Origin: Pomphorhynchus laevis
Lineage: Eukaryota; Acanthocephala; Palaeacanthocephala; Echinorhynchida; Pomphorhynchidae
Assembly (NCBI GenBank): GCA_012934845.2
Contig: WNNJ02003018.1
Location: 1-64,000, forward strand
Length of the DNA: 64,000 nt
Direction of reading: 5' to 3'
Position 1 is the stretch's first letter; each line of letters opens with the position of its first letter. Below the pieces are notes generated by a model. The model was not told where the DNA came from, ran no database searches, and saw nothing but the letters and a program-made list of their open reading frames with translations. The position numbers were made by a program, and so were the translations under genes. Below, piece by piece: positions 1-10,262 of the stretch.

Positions 1-540
1 GTCCCAATTTGTGTATCAGTTTTAGCTTGTGTCCTCGTAAATTGTCATTAGGAGAAAGTGTAAATAGACGGTGAAAACGTGCTTAGTACAATACAATGGC
101 ATTCACACCAACATCAAATATGTCTTAATTAAGAAAGTCTAAACGTCGCATATGCCTAGAACGTCTAGTCTCTGAGATTAGGGAATATTTCGAATAGACG
201 AAACAAGATGACTAGATCTACGGAGAATGCACTCAAGTAGACTCAAATCACCATTTGATCGTGGAAAGACTGCAGATGAAGCATACAGCATATGATAAAT
301 GATCATCGAAAGAAACCAGCTTAAATGATCCAATATCTACTGAACCAAGCATTCTTCGTAGTAGCCCTAGGATCCGTTGACATTTGCTTACAACATATCT
401 TACATGATGACTCGGTGACAAGTTTTTAGAGAATGTAATACGGATATCATTGGCTTGATCGACATTCTTAATAAAAGCACCGCCGAATGTGTACGAACTA
501 GAATACATCAACTGACGTAAATGCATGTGATAGGTCTTTT
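1..540 (-). mobile_element. LINE-C-like fragment, end of the RT ORF, runs off left edge
   Basis: Read on the minus strand, positions 526-248 give a stretch with VSKCQRILGLLRRMLGSVD, typical of the region after the reverse transcriptase catalytic core of CR1-like LINEs. Further left, positions near 80-1 give NLRGHKLKL, which matches LRGHHLTLK in the LINE-C copy at 31.5-31.9 kb. The piece is 5'-truncated near 540 and continues beyond the window start. It has several stops and frame changes, so it is a dead copy. It lies head-to-head with a related plus-strand fragment that starts about 15 bases away. Confidence 0.6.
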
Positions 541-554
541 TTGTGAAAGTAGTA

Positions 555-950
555 AGATCATGTGATGCAAATATATGAGTACAGATATCATGTAATTACA
601 ATATGTTCAAAAGAACATATTAGTTCAGAGAGGGTACTTCATAGAGCTACCAAGCTAGCACCGCAACTGAAATTTTTGTCGTACCCTGATCGATTAAAAG
701 CACTTAGACTTGAGACTGTCACGTGGACCCGCCGATACATCGATATGAGTATGGTCTGGCAAATTCTTAATGAATCGGATCATCCACTTCGAGATTGCCT
801 TCATTTGCGCTCATCCAATATCCTTAATAATATATACAAAATAATTCTAAACGCTTATACAAAAAAAATAATTGATCGTTACGACATGACGGTCCTCTTT
901 TAAGAAATTTTATCACTTTAAACTTTTCAACATTAAAATCTAGTTCTGAT
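555..950 (+). mobile_element. LINE fragment, C-terminal end of RT ORF
   Basis: Positions 562-903 encode a 113-residue piece with RVLHRATKLAPQLKFLSYPD and, later, MSMVWQILN. This is the pattern RRATKL...L.Y..RLK.L.L found just after the reverse transcriptase domain in CR1-like LINEs. Neither an RT core nor an endonuclease precedes it, so the copy is strongly 5'-truncated. It sits back to back with the minus-strand LINE-C fragment at 1-540. That could be two insertions or one 5'-inverted insertion, and I cannot tell which. Confidence 0.55.
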
Positions 951-954
951 CAGA

Positions 955-1425
955 AATACAGCGTCAATAATGATTGATGATATAGAATAATCTTCTTGCA
1001 AAGAATAATCAGGTAATTTCCATGCAAAATCGGTTATATTTATGACGATGTATAATTCTGACAAGAACTAGAAAAATAAGGGCTAAGTGGATCACCCTTC
1101 ATCACACCACGATTAGTTATAAACGGGCTAAAAACTTTAACCTTTAAAGATTCTCAAGGTTTGAGGATGGATGATATTGTCGATTAGATGATGAATTTAA
1201 CTTGGGATGTTTGCTTTATAGCAAAGTTTAGATATTAGTAACTTACGATCGACTAAATCAAAAATCTTACAAAAATCAATGAAGATTGTAAAGATGGAAG
1301 AACGTTTATTAAAGATTGAAGCAATTCGGTGATGGATTAATCTAATAGCATCAACAGTATTGTTTGGCATGAAGCCAAATTGTTAATCGGATAGATAAGT
1401 ATGACAGCAATGGTACAATCGATAG
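955..1425 (-). mobile_element. LINE-B fragment, reverse transcriptase core, degenerate
   Basis: On the minus strand the segment translates in one main frame to QFGFMPNNTVDAIRLIHHRI, followed by SSIFTIFIDFCKIFDLVDRK and then a GDPLSP-like region. These match LINE-B copies elsewhere in the window (QYGFRPNRSTIDAI at 32.9 kb and the IFIDFAKAFD-like region at 6.1 kb). The F.DF.K.FD motif is the first RT aspartate region. Multiple stops show it is long inactive. Both ends are truncated. Confidence 0.6.
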
Positions 1426-1524
1426 TCCACAAGAAGGAACTGAATACTAAATATTATATGAATATCAGATATAGAATAATATTTAATTTGATATTTTAAT
1501 CATAATTAAAATGATGATTAATTA

Positions 1525-1562
1525 TTAATTATGTTAATAATGTTAATTATTAACATAATTAA
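1525..1562. repeat. Perfect foldback, 16-bp arms
   Basis: Bases 1525-1540 (TTAATTATGTTAATAA) and 1547-1562 are exact reverse complements with a 6-base spacer. It lies in pure A/T sequence between the minus-strand LINE-B piece and the plus-strand LINE-A 3' end. By itself it could be chance in AT-rich DNA, but it resembles the GC-containing foldbacks found at other element junctions here. Confidence 0.6.
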
Positions 1563-1945
1563 CTTGGATGGCTAAGTATTGAACATCGCATTCGTTTTCG
1601 TCTGCTTTGCCTGACTTATCGCCTTCTCCATTGTAATTTTCCTTCTTATCTTTATCTGCCAACTCTAAGTGAATCTCGCTATCTTTCTACTCACCAACGT
1701 TCCTGTGATTCTCTTCTGCTACACGTACCTATTCACTCAACCAACTTCGGCCGTCGATCCCTACATATCGCTGCTCCTCTCCTTTGGAATTCCTTACCTA
1801 ATCATCTGCGATCATCATCCTCACTCCGATTTTTCAAAAAGCAGCTAAAATCGATGCTACTAAACGATTAACTTTTTTTATCTGTTTTGCTTTTGTGGGC
1901 TTGTAAGCACACAGTCTGTGTGCATTTGCCACATTAAAAAAACTT
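1563..1945 (+). mobile_element. LINE-A 3' end (L2/CR1-like)
   Basis: The frame contains LSIEHRIRFRLLCLTYRLLH and later HIAAPLLWNSLPNHLRSSSS, the C-terminal tail common to L2/CR1 group LINEs (HRI.F...LTY..LH ... APLLWNSLP.HLR). It ends with KKQLKSMLLND and a stop near 1870. A short 3' UTR follows, with CTTGTAAGCACACAGTCTGT and GTGCATTTGCCACATTAAAA. The latter resembles the 3' terminus seen in LINE-A copies at 5.5, 9.7, 15.6 and 51.8 kb. Everything upstream is missing. Confidence 0.7.
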
Positions 1946-2550
1946 TAAACTTTCATAAAGTTTCGATAAATTATTATTTCACAAAAACCAAAAGAAGAAT
2001 CGAAAATGCCATCGATTAATTATCAATACATTATCATATTCATTATGACCAGCAAATTTTATTGAAATATTTAATGCGTTTAAATATTGAAAATTTATGT
2101 TATCAAAATCTTTACATTTTACTTGATATTTAATTCGTTTAAAAATATATTTCAACCTCTATGTAATACTTAATATTACAACGATAGTATCCTTATTTAT
2201 TTTATAGTTTACAAAAGTACAAAAACTATTTAAAGATTTAAGGATTTAAAGATTAAAAGTTTTAATAAAATTTTTGTCATTGTTGTAGATTATGGACATG
2301 ATAAAAAGACTTTTATAACCAGACCCAGACAAGCTTTGGACGCTTACGTCATATACGAGGACTCATTTGATCGAAATTTTTAATTTAATGGTTACAATTA
2401 TTAGTGTTTTTAAAATATAATAATTGTAATATAATGATAAATTGATATAATTATAAATTAATATAATTATAAATTGTAATTAATTTACAATTTATTCAAT
2501 TATAATTATAATATGATAAAAAATTATATTATTAGTAAATACATTAAAAA
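1946..2550. other. AT-rich stretch with no recognised gene
   Basis: About 600 bases of mostly A and T. I see no convincing coding frame, RNA gene or transposon terminus. It lies downstream (minus-strand sense) of the host ribosomal-protein-like exons, so it may hold introns or further exons of that gene. I tested the least AT-rich part (about 2290-2370) in the minus frames and did not recognise an exon. Confidence 0.4.
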
Positions 2551-2575
2551 TATATTAAATATCATTTTTACAAAC

Positions 2576-2971
2576 TTTTTTATCCGTTGTCATTTCTAAT
2601 TCAAGTCTGGCCACAAAATAATGGCCCATGAAATTAAGAACTTTGCTCATTTCCAAATGGAGTTCAAGTGCACGTTGAAGGGGATAACGATAATTTTCAT
2701 TCATAATATAAGTAAAATTGGAATCATCTATCGGATATACGCTAACGTCATTAGCGGGAATTGTTCCTTGTGCATCACTGGATTCAGTAGATCCATTCGA
2801 TGTGAAATGCCTGAATTCGTATAATTAAAAGATTGAACAAATAACAATTGAATTACGCTTCTTTATTTGGAACCCATTTTTCCTTTATTTTAGCGACAGA
2901 TGGTTTACGAATATGCTGTGACTTTGAATTCTTTAGTCTTATTGATGTTAGAATTGGCACCGCTGATGAAA
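2576..2971 (-). CDS. mRpL1: Mitochondrial large-subunit ribosomal protein L1-like, two exons (partial)
   Basis: Two minus-strand exons read in one frame. Exon one, 2971-2857, begins after an acceptor (TTGATTACAG) and encodes 37 residues ending KIKEKWVPNKE. A 46-base GT-AG intron (2856-2811, phase 2) follows. Exon two, 2810-2576, contains YPLQRALELHLEMSK and YFVARLELEMTTDKK, and ends at a possible donor GTTTGT. The layout (a basic N-terminal region, then ..A...H.E.., then .RLEL.M.T.KK) resembles uL1m of animals, which sits in the mitochondrial ribosome L1 stalk. Residue-level recognition is from memory. The first exon and the L1 domain proper were not found. A PLE remnant begins about 230 bases upstream, so the gene may be interrupted or may carry it in an intron. 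Plus-strand frames here are shadows. Confidence 0.45.
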
Positions 2972-3248
2972 CTGTAATCAAAACCATAAAGTTTGAAAAA
3001 TTAACTTAATAATTAACAGAAATAATTTCATATAATTATTAGTTACATAACTTTACGTCAATTATTGTAAAAATAATCTAAAGTTTAAGTAAATTTTACA
3101 AATAAAAGTTTTCACATTTTATCCGTCGTTTTCTTTAACAAAAACACTGTCAGACAATATTGACGACTATCAACATCGTCTGAAATTAATTTTTCGAATA
3201 AAGAATTATTTTGGAGCTGGATCAAAATAAAGAAGGAAACTTTTATTT

Positions 3249-3280
3249 GATATTTCGCTAACTTTTGTTAGCATCCTCAG
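3249..3280 (-). ncRNA. Hammerhead-ribozyme-like motif (best preserved of its family)
   Basis: Minus-strand order: CTGAGGA (a CUGANGA box), one extra T, stem GCTAAC, loop AAAA, stem GTTAGC (six perfect pairs), GAAA, then TATC. With GAAAT-ATC forming a two-pair stem III and C as the cleavage base, this fits the minimal type described in PLE retroelements. Stem I can start with three A-T pairs (TTT before the box, AAA after the site). The extra T between box and stem II departs from the canonical core, and activity is not shown. Confidence 0.55.
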
Positions 3281-3590
3281 AAAATTACAATGTTTTCTAA
3301 AAAAATTAATGATTTATTAAAGTAAAAAACACAAATGTTTTCTTAAAATGTACATGCTTATATAAAAAATTCAAAACGATCGCCGTCATTTTCTTTGAGC
3401 ATGTGCTTCTGTTATTAGCGAAAACCAGCAGCTTTAACTGTTGTTTGAATTTTTGACACGATTTCGGCAACTTTTGAAGGTACCCAAAACGCAATGAAAA
3501 AGGATGATTCAAAATAATTTAGAAACAAAACAAAAATAATAACCATAATATTTCCAAAGAATTATTGGAGCTGGAAAGAGGAATTTTTTT

Positions 3591-3622
3591 GATATTTCGC
3601 TCACTTCTGTTAGCATCGTGTT
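3591..3622 (-). ncRNA. Decayed hammerhead-like motif in duplicated PLE end
   Basis: Same family as the motif at 3249-3280. The minus strand keeps GATGCTAAC, a short loop, GTGAGC and GAAATATC, but the CTGA box is replaced. Stem II has a mismatch. Very likely inactive; useful as evidence that the PLE end was duplicated. Confidence 0.4.
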
Positions 3623-4353
3623 TTGTAAAACATAACATAAAATATGTTAATTTTGTTAATTAATTATCATAACATAGATAAAATACCGAAGTTACACAAC
3701 ATTTTGAAAAAGAAACCCAAACATGATAATGATGGAGTTGAAATAAATGATATGATTAACTTGAAAAAATATGATGGAGTTGTTTAAACAATTTCTTGTT
3801 TAGAATGCGATAAAGTATATGTGGGTCAAGCAGGCCAACCAGAAGAGACAAGATTAAAGCATCACAAATACACACTCAAAAGGGCCCTAAGTAGGGCTAT
3901 TGTAGATCATAGTTTAAATTAGATCTGTTGTTTTAGCAAAAGAAACCAATTGTTTAAATATAAAAATTCTTGAGGCTTATTACATTCATAAAAACTCCAA
4001 TATTATTATGCCATATAATAAACCTGACGTAACGTTAAATATTTCGTACAGATGTTGTAAACGATTCTTTTGTTTAAATAATCTTTTCTATTTTATTTTT
4101 ACACATTATTTCAAATTATTTATTTCGAGTAAAATATTATGGTTTTTATTTTTGTTTTGTTTCTAATGTATTTTGAATCATCCTTTTTCATTGCGTTTTG
4201 GGTACCTTCAAAAGTTGCCGAAATCGTGTCAAAAATTCAAACAACAGTTAAAGCAGCTGGTTTTCGCTAATAACAGAAGCACCTGCTCAAAGAAAATGGC
4301 GGCGATCGTTTTGAACTTTTTATATAAAATATTTAAAAAAACATTGTAATTTT

Positions 4354-4385
4354 CTAAAGATGCTAGCAGATGCTAGCGAAATATC
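4354..4385 (+). ncRNA. Decayed hammerhead-like motif in right PLE arm
   Basis: Plus strand: CTAAAGA in place of CTGAGGA, then T, stem GCTAGC, loop AGAT, stem GCTAGC, GAAA and TATC. Length (32) and stem positions equal those of the left arm motif. The essential G of the CUGA box is changed, so it should be dead. Confidence 0.45.
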
Positions 4386-4433
4386 AAAAATAATTTCTTC
4401 TTTTCGTTGATTCAGCTCTAATAATTCTTCATC

Positions 4434-4940
4434 AAGCAACAGCGGTCGATGTTGGTCGTAATTCTTTACGAGCAACAGCGACCGCGAGAGATCGTGATGG
4501 GCAGGCCAGCAAACTTATTGGACATCGGAGACAATCGAGAAATACGAAAAAATACAGAGGGATAAAGCGAATGGGTCGATGTCGCGACCATTAATCGGCC
4601 TAACTTATCCTTCACAAGGTCGGATAGCCGCTTTTTCGAAGACGGTGCTGAAGATTCAAACATAAGGTCTTCACACGAGGATCTAAGCAGGAAAGATAAT
4701 TTACAGTCTGTGGATGGTTGCAGCGTTCCTGCAGCTGCAGAGCGTTGTCTACAGCAAGGATATAGCCGCGATTGGCACGGTGAGGCGGGCACTCTTCTGA
4801 ATATGGAGTCGCGTGAAAACGCAGAATTTTCAGAGAACGAAGGCATATTTTGCGCTGCCCGTATAGACGATGAACTGCCTGAGGATTTACGCTGACATAA
4901 TTCTATTCTTTTGGTATTCTTTGTCATTTTACACACGGAT
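4434..4940. other. Unexplained GC-richer segment open on both strands
   Basis: This segment is clearly richer in G and C than its surroundings and starts right after the PLE right arm. The plus strand is open from 4566 to a TGA at 4893-4895, with acidic residues typical of a real protein tail (RSDSRFFEDGAEDSN, DDELPEDLR). The minus strand is open for 156 residues (4936-4466), Ser-rich. I favour the plus frame as a terminal exon of a host gene because its composition is more protein-like, but no family is recognised. Another plus frame is open from about 4435 to 4594 just upstream. Confidence 0.3.
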
Positions 4941-5036
4941 ATTAAAAATTATTTAATAATCAATAATGGATCATTATCAGTTATTTAAGATCTAATGTAC
5001 ACCGCAAAAATAGTATTAATTAGTAAAAATATAATA

Positions 5037-5450
5037 AATCAAATCAGCTAACTGAGTATACGTATTTAATATAATTATAAAATAAACAAAACATAATAAT
5101 GCTAAATCAAAATTTAATAATTAAATAATAAAATAAATAATTGTTTTTAGATTTTCTATAATTTAAATCAAGTTAAAAAAATGAAATTTAAAATAAACGT
5201 CATTTTTATATGTAACACATATAACAAACTATATTTTATAGGCTCAAAATTATAATCTACTGAATAAATAATTATAACCCACTTTTATAAATAATTATAA
5301 AAAATAAATAAATTGAAATTTAAAATAAAAGTCATTTGTAATAGTCAATAAAATAAAAATTTGTTTATTTAAAATTTTTAAAAATATGTAAAATATAATA
5401 AACTGTATATTTTATAAGCTCAAATTATAATCTACTGTCATATTCAAAAA
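5037..5450. repeat. Duplicated fragments of the Naiad-like PLE 3' region
   Basis: From 5037 (AATCAGCTAACTGAGT) the sequence repeats the end of the PLE at 6150-6350, including ACATAATAATGCTAAATC. A block at about 5180-5270 (ending ATTATAATCTACTG) recurs at about 5310-5440, so the tail has been duplicated in tandem. No coding frame. The rest is A/T only. Confidence 0.6.
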
Positions 5451-5494
5451 AATTTGTACTTTTAAATTATAATAATTAATAATATATATTGTTA

Positions 5495-5560
5495 TTTAAC
5501 GTGGCAAATGCGTGCCAGCTGCAATTTTACAAGCCAAGCAGATAAATAAGTCAAAGAATA
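5495..5560 (-). mobile_element. LINE-A 3' terminus fragment
   Basis: The plus-strand string AACGTGGCAAATGCGTGCCA is the reverse complement of the LINE-A 3' end. The same end occurs at 9.7, 15.6 and 51.8 kb. Only about 65 bases remain before the junction with LINE-B. Confidence 0.65.
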
Positions 5561-6150
5561 AGAAAAAGTTATTTTCAGATTTTCAGATATGTTAAGCACA
5601 TACTTAGCAAAGACCACAGTTTATACTTACATTGCTCAGACCCGCAAAATATACCATTTTCCACTAAAGAGCTAAAAGACGTAATTTCACATATCAAATT
5701 CAAGAAACCAACATGCCCTGATAACCTTTGCATCGAACATATTGTAACAACATTCCCAATTATTTCAAGATATTGGACATTTTTGTTCAACTTTTTTTAC
5801 AGACAGCACGTATGTGCCGTCAACATGGAGAACATGCTCCATCAAAGTTATTTATAAAAATAAAGGTAATGTCAATTCTACGAATTCATACCAAGGCATA
5901 ACCTTACTCAATCATGTCTACATGTTTCTTACTCTTATAATCACGTGCCGTTTAATTAAATTTTGCGAAAATTGTCTTTATATGGAACAATACAGCTTTT
6001 GTCGCAACCGTTCAACGGTTGAAGCTCTAGGAATTGTTCGACATCATGCGAAAAACTGATTCTCTCTAAAAACATCGCTCTACGCAATCTTTATAGACTT
6101 TGCAAAGGCATTTGATTGGGTGAATCACGGGATACTTCTTTCGCATCTAC
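5560..6150 (+). mobile_element. LINE-B, N-terminal half of reverse transcriptase (left piece)
   Basis: Frames here give FKKPTCPDNLCIEHIVTTFP, then IKVIYKNKGN and NSYQGITLLN, MEQYSFCRNRSTVEAL, and finally IFIDFAKAFDWVNHG. This order equals the RT of the LINE-B copy at 49.8-50.3 kb. At least one frame change separates the first part from the second. The sequence stops at about 6150 where the Naiad-like PLE begins, and resumes at 9199. The insertion thus cuts the RT just after the first catalytic aspartate motif. Confidence 0.7.
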
Positions 6151-9100
6151 CAATTAAATCAGCTAACTGAGTCTACGTATTGTTATATAATTATAAAATA
6201 AACAAAACATAATAATGCTAAATCAAAATTTAATAATTAAATAATAAAATTAATAATTGTTTTTAGATTTTCTATAATTTAAATCAAGTTAAAAAAAAAT
6301 AAAAATAAAAATAAAAAATAAAAAATAAAATTTAAAATAAACGTCATTTTTATGAATTGACTAATAAATAACAGACGTTGTATCAGAATAAGAATTAGAG
6401 GTCATCAGGAGGAACTGCTATGCTATCAGGTTTCGGCCCCTAACTCCTCTACCCAACATAGCAGCGGGGCCAAATACATGCTAATGATGTATTTCCTCTG
6501 AAATAACTATCTAGTATCTTATTCTAATGCAAAGTATATTATTTATTATCCATCCATAAAAATTTGCCACTTAAGAGTTTAAATTTATTCTTTATATTAT
6601 TGTGTTGATTTATATATTTTACTATTTTCTGCTTGATGTTATTTTTATAGTAACCTAGTTTAAAATATGTATCTATTAAATTATTTAAATGATTTTGAAG
6701 AAAGCCAATATCATTACATATTGTTGCAATTCTTAAAATTTCATTATTTAATGTATTATATTTTATATTATATGGTATGCATGAATGCTCATGCAAAAAT
6801 ATGTTTCTTGTAAATTTAAATATGTCATCTTTACGATATAAATTAATAGTAGTTTTAGTTAATGTTAATTTAATGTTCATATCTAGATATACACCTTCTT
6901 TATCATTAATATTGGTTTTGTTAAGAATAAGGCTTTCTGGATAAATGTGCTCACTAATTGAATAAAAATTATTAGAATTAAATACACATATATCATCAAT
7001 GTATCGAAACATATATTTCATATATTTATATTGTTTAGATTTAGTTTTTACACAGTTATGAACAAATTCATATTCTATAAAGCTTAAAAACAAGTCAGCT
7101 ATAATTGGGCTACTATTACCACCCATTGGAACACCTTTTACTTGTCTAAATATAGATGTCCCTACTTTTAAATAATTTTGATTTATCAAAATATTTAAGG
7201 ATTCTATTAATTCAATTTTATCCATATATTTATATTTATTTGATGGTTTAATTTTTGTTAGATAGGCGTTATAATTATTATAACATATATATGTATATCT
7301 TTTTCCGAATATAAGATTAATTAATTTTACTAACGCTTCTTTAATATCTACTAAATCTAGATTTGTATAAAGCGTACTAAAATCGTATGTATTTATATTT
7401 TGAAAATTTATTCCTTTTGTCTGTTCTAAAAATTCTTTTGTAGAATTAATACTGAAATAGTGTTTTATACCAGTATTAATTTCGATTACCTTGCAATATT
7501 TTTTAAAATGTGCTTTAATTACTTTAAGTATTTTATTCATATAGACAGAAAGTGGTTTTAATGTACATTTAAACGCACTACATATGAACCTAGGTTTTAT
7601 TGGATTTTTATGTAATTTTGGATTCCAATATAATATAGGTATAGTTTTATTATCTAATTCAACCTTTATACCCTTTTTATCCATTATAGAACAGTGACTT
7701 GTAATAATTGTTTCTAAACTCAACTCACTACGTTCATATGTTGGATTTACATTTAAATCATTAGAATTAACCTCTTTCATTAGTATATCATAATAAAGCT
7801 TTTTGCATATGAAGACAAAGTTATTACTAGCTTTATCAATAGTTGTTATTATATAGTTATCCTTTAATTTAGTAAGTTCTTTATACATATCTTTATTAAT
7901 TTTATCTTTCCTTTTATAATTGTTTGTTATTTTCATTTTATTTTTAATTTTATCAAATATATAATCTTTCCAAATGTTAATCTTAGATATATTCGAGCTT
8001 TCACTATTAATCAGCTTACTAAAGTAATCATTTAAGTTATTATATAACGAACTGTAAATTTTATTTTTGTCGTTGTTGTTATTTAATCTATATTTATACC
8101 CTTTTGATAGCAGCTTTCTTAATTCACAATTTTCAATTAATTCTAGATTATGGGTACATATATGTTCATTTATTTTATCAAAACTAAGACTTTTACAATT
8201 GCATTCTGTTTCCATTATGTTTCTAATATTATCGTTACATATTGATTTTAATTCTTTATTATAATTACAAATTTTTCGTCCTAATGGTGGTAGGAGTTTA
8301 TACCTTATTTTAGGAATATATTTACTTAAATCTGACCCTATTATTTCTTTACTTTTAGAATTATTTAAAAGTCCGGCTATATTTATGTTATCTATACATT
8401 TATTAATGAAGTTTATGGTTAATGTATATTTTCTATTGTTATTATTTACATTTATTGTACGATTATAGTATTTTGTATTACAATAACTGTCTATTATACA
8501 ACTTAGCCTATCATAGTCGTTAATTAATTTTTGATTTATTGAACATATGATATCTTTAGAAAAACTTCTTATATTTACATAAAGATCTTTTAGCTTATTA
8601 TCACTTAAAAGTTGTTTTAATATTTCTAATTGTTCATTTATATACATATCTTTTTTAATATTTTTAACTCTATTTTTCCTATTCCTTTTATCACCATGAC
8701 TTCTTGGTTTGCGTTTAACCGGATTATTATAATATAGTTGTTTATTATGTATTATACTACTTCTGCCAATTCCTTGTACCACGTCATTCAATCCTCATGG
8801 GTACATGGAATTAAGCATTTTAATCCAAAAATCTTCTTTTTCTAATAGTTTTTGATTTAATATTGAAATGTTTTCTTCAATAATATGTTCTAAAATAAAT
8901 AATTTACAGTTTTTAATATCATGTCCTATTAATCTCATATGTTTATGAAATATATTCAGTAAATAATTAATATTCTGTAAATATTAATCGCCCGATTTCA
9001 ACCTTATTGATTACATTTTAAGTCCTATCATACTCAATGTGTTTAATGGATTGAATTTATCTGAAGCCATTATTGCAAGCAGCTGAGTAATTTGAAAATT

Positions 9101-9198
9101 TATTCCTTTTGTCTGTTCTAAAAATTATTTTGTAGAATTAATACTGAAATAGTGTTTTATACCAGTATTAATTTCGATTACCTTGCAATATTTTTGTA
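6150..9198 (-). mobile_element. Naiad-like Penelope element inserted in LINE-B
   Basis: The element reads right to left: a partial upstream RT fragment (9198-9089) that duplicates 7505-7398 in the same orientation, then 5' sequence, the long ORF, and a 3' UTR that ends with CAGTTAGCTGATTTAAT next to LINE-B. Tandem partial copies upstream are usual for PLEs. The 3' UTR from 6423 to 6150 is nearly identical, in reverse, to 26116-26388. The ORF carries only one stop in about 815 codons, so this is one of the younger copies in the window. Confidence 0.75.
6539..8983 (-). CDS. PLE protein: N-terminal GIY-YIG relic plus reverse transcriptase
   Basis: The frame is open from 8983 down to 8798, has one TGA at 8797-8795, then stays open for 750 codons to 6539. 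The upstream part holds FHKHMRLIGHDIK and EDFWIKMLNSMYP, then GLND after the stop; FWI..L...P.GLN is the end of the GIY-YIG nuclease placed in front of the RT in Naiad-type PLEs. Numbering from GLND: a Cys cluster ECNCK at 196-200, LRKLLSKGYKYR at 224-235, NPKLHKNP at 390-397, YDFSTLYTNL at 469-478, GVPMGGNSSP at 553-562 and catalytic YIDD at 597-600. It ends SGKFLWMDNK with no C-terminal nuclease. Function: target-primed copying of its own RNA. The nuclease N-terminus is missing, so this copy is probably not autonomous. Confidence 0.7.
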
Positions 9199-9715
9199 AG
9201 GCGATCAGCTACGTTCGCCATTGTTCGCCTTCTTCTTTATGGATTTGGTATCTTATCTGAGAGAAACTACATCCCAGATCAGTTTAGTAAACTATGCCGA
9301 TGACCGCCATTCTGTCTTAAAATATTAAAACAGCTCAAGACACACTCAACGAACTTTACCACTTTTGTACGTCACATCAACTAGAAATTAACATTGATAA
9401 GTCTAAGGTCATCAAATTCAGAAAATGAGGCCGTCTATGCCGTTCTGGTTACATTCATCGACAACTGCGAACTATAATTATGTCTTGAGTCATAATTATA
9501 ATGTCTTGAGTCATAATATGATTCCTGCTCATATTATAATGGGCATTCAGCTATCATCTAGACCGCAAAGCTAATAAGATAACGATAGCTACTTATCTGG
9601 CACACAATATTGAATCGTTATAATTTGATGGCGTTATGCAATACTTTCGGATGATACTTCTCCCCACAATAAAATATGGGAGTGGAGTATATTGAACGAA
9701 TCTTTAATAATAATT
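9199..9715 (+). mobile_element. LINE-B reverse transcriptase (right piece)
   Basis: After the PLE, the plus strand gives FAFFFMDLVSYLRETTSQIS and LVNYADD, the second RT motif block of LINE-B (compare FSFFLVDLPSVISSSYQTVS and VLYADD at 50.4 kb). Several stops and shifts follow. The piece ends against a minus-strand LINE-A 3' end at about 9716. Confidence 0.6.
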
Positions 9716-10262
9716 TATTAAACGTGGCAAACGCGTGCCAGCTGAAAGCTTACAAGTTCACTAACTAAAAGAACAAGCAAAAGTCAAGCAGATAAATTAG
9801 TAAAATTGTTTAAATAGGATCGAATTTGGCGTTTGAAGTACGACAGGGAGGTTGATAAGTGTATATGAATGGGCAGATGATTCCACAAGAGAGGAGCGGC
9901 CACAAGGAAGGAGCGGAATCCAAAGGAGGTAGATTAGTTTTGGAAATGTAAAAGACCGGAATTACGGGAACGCTAGGAAAGTAAACAAGACTATAATTAT
10001 CGAGAAAAGGAAGGTTGAGAAAGGAAGGGGTATGAAAAGTTACAAGGAGGAACGCAATGAGAATACGATGAAGAGCTACCAGGTCGCGATGATGATGCAT
10101 TGTAAGGGAAGAATATTGGATTTAGGTGAGTTGGAAAATAGACTAATACAGTAATCAAGTCTTGAGAAAGTAGAGAATAAATGAGTCATATAAAAAGGGA
10201 AATCGATATATCTACGAATTTGACAGAAGTTGCGGAGAACTAATGTAGATGAGCGTAATATA
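9716..10262 (-). mobile_element. LINE-A 3' part (right of PLE copy 2)
   Basis: Minus-strand 3' end of LINE-A, beginning with the AACGTGGCAAACGCGTGCCA terminus at 9719. It covers the tail of ORF2; frames show VTFHTPSFLNLPFLDNYSLV, shared with the copies at 15.8 and 38.05 kb. It breaks at about 10260 inside the RT C-terminal region, where a plus-strand PLE copy is inserted; the rest lies at 12072-12440. Confidence 0.7.

Larger units (their letters stand above)
3201..4433 (+). mobile_element. Penelope-like element remnant with inverted terminal repeats
   Basis: A left arm (about 3201-3542) and a right arm (about 4141-4433) are inverted copies at roughly 90% identity; both hold the 20-mer CATCCTTTTTCATTGCGTTT or its complement. 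A third short copy of the outer end lies at 3556-3622. Between the arms, about 3785-3960 on the plus strand encodes CDKVYVGQAGQPEETRLKHH, the start of a GIY-YIG endonuclease as in Penelope-like elements. The reverse transcriptase is gone. PLEs are known to have LTR-like repeats in direct or inverted order, and their termini often carry hammerhead ribozymes. All three end copies hold a 32-base hammerhead-like motif or its decayed form. Confidence 0.75.

Noticed and set aside
1-950. 5'-inverted (twin-primed) single LINE insertion
   Set aside because: The minus piece seems to continue past the region covered by the plus piece, so two separate copies are equally likely.
2621-2824. 67-codon plus-strand frame
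   Set aside because: It is the antisense of the ribosomal-protein-like exon and has no recognisable features.
4466-4936. 156-codon minus-strand frame as a gene
   Set aside because: Low-complexity Ser/Arg content and the competing plus frame looks more protein-like. Kept only as an unassigned segment.
6361-6460. Hammerhead motif in the Naiad-like PLE 3' UTR
   Set aside because: CTGATGA and GGGGCCGAAAC strings are present on the minus strand, but their order and stems do not form a hammerhead core.
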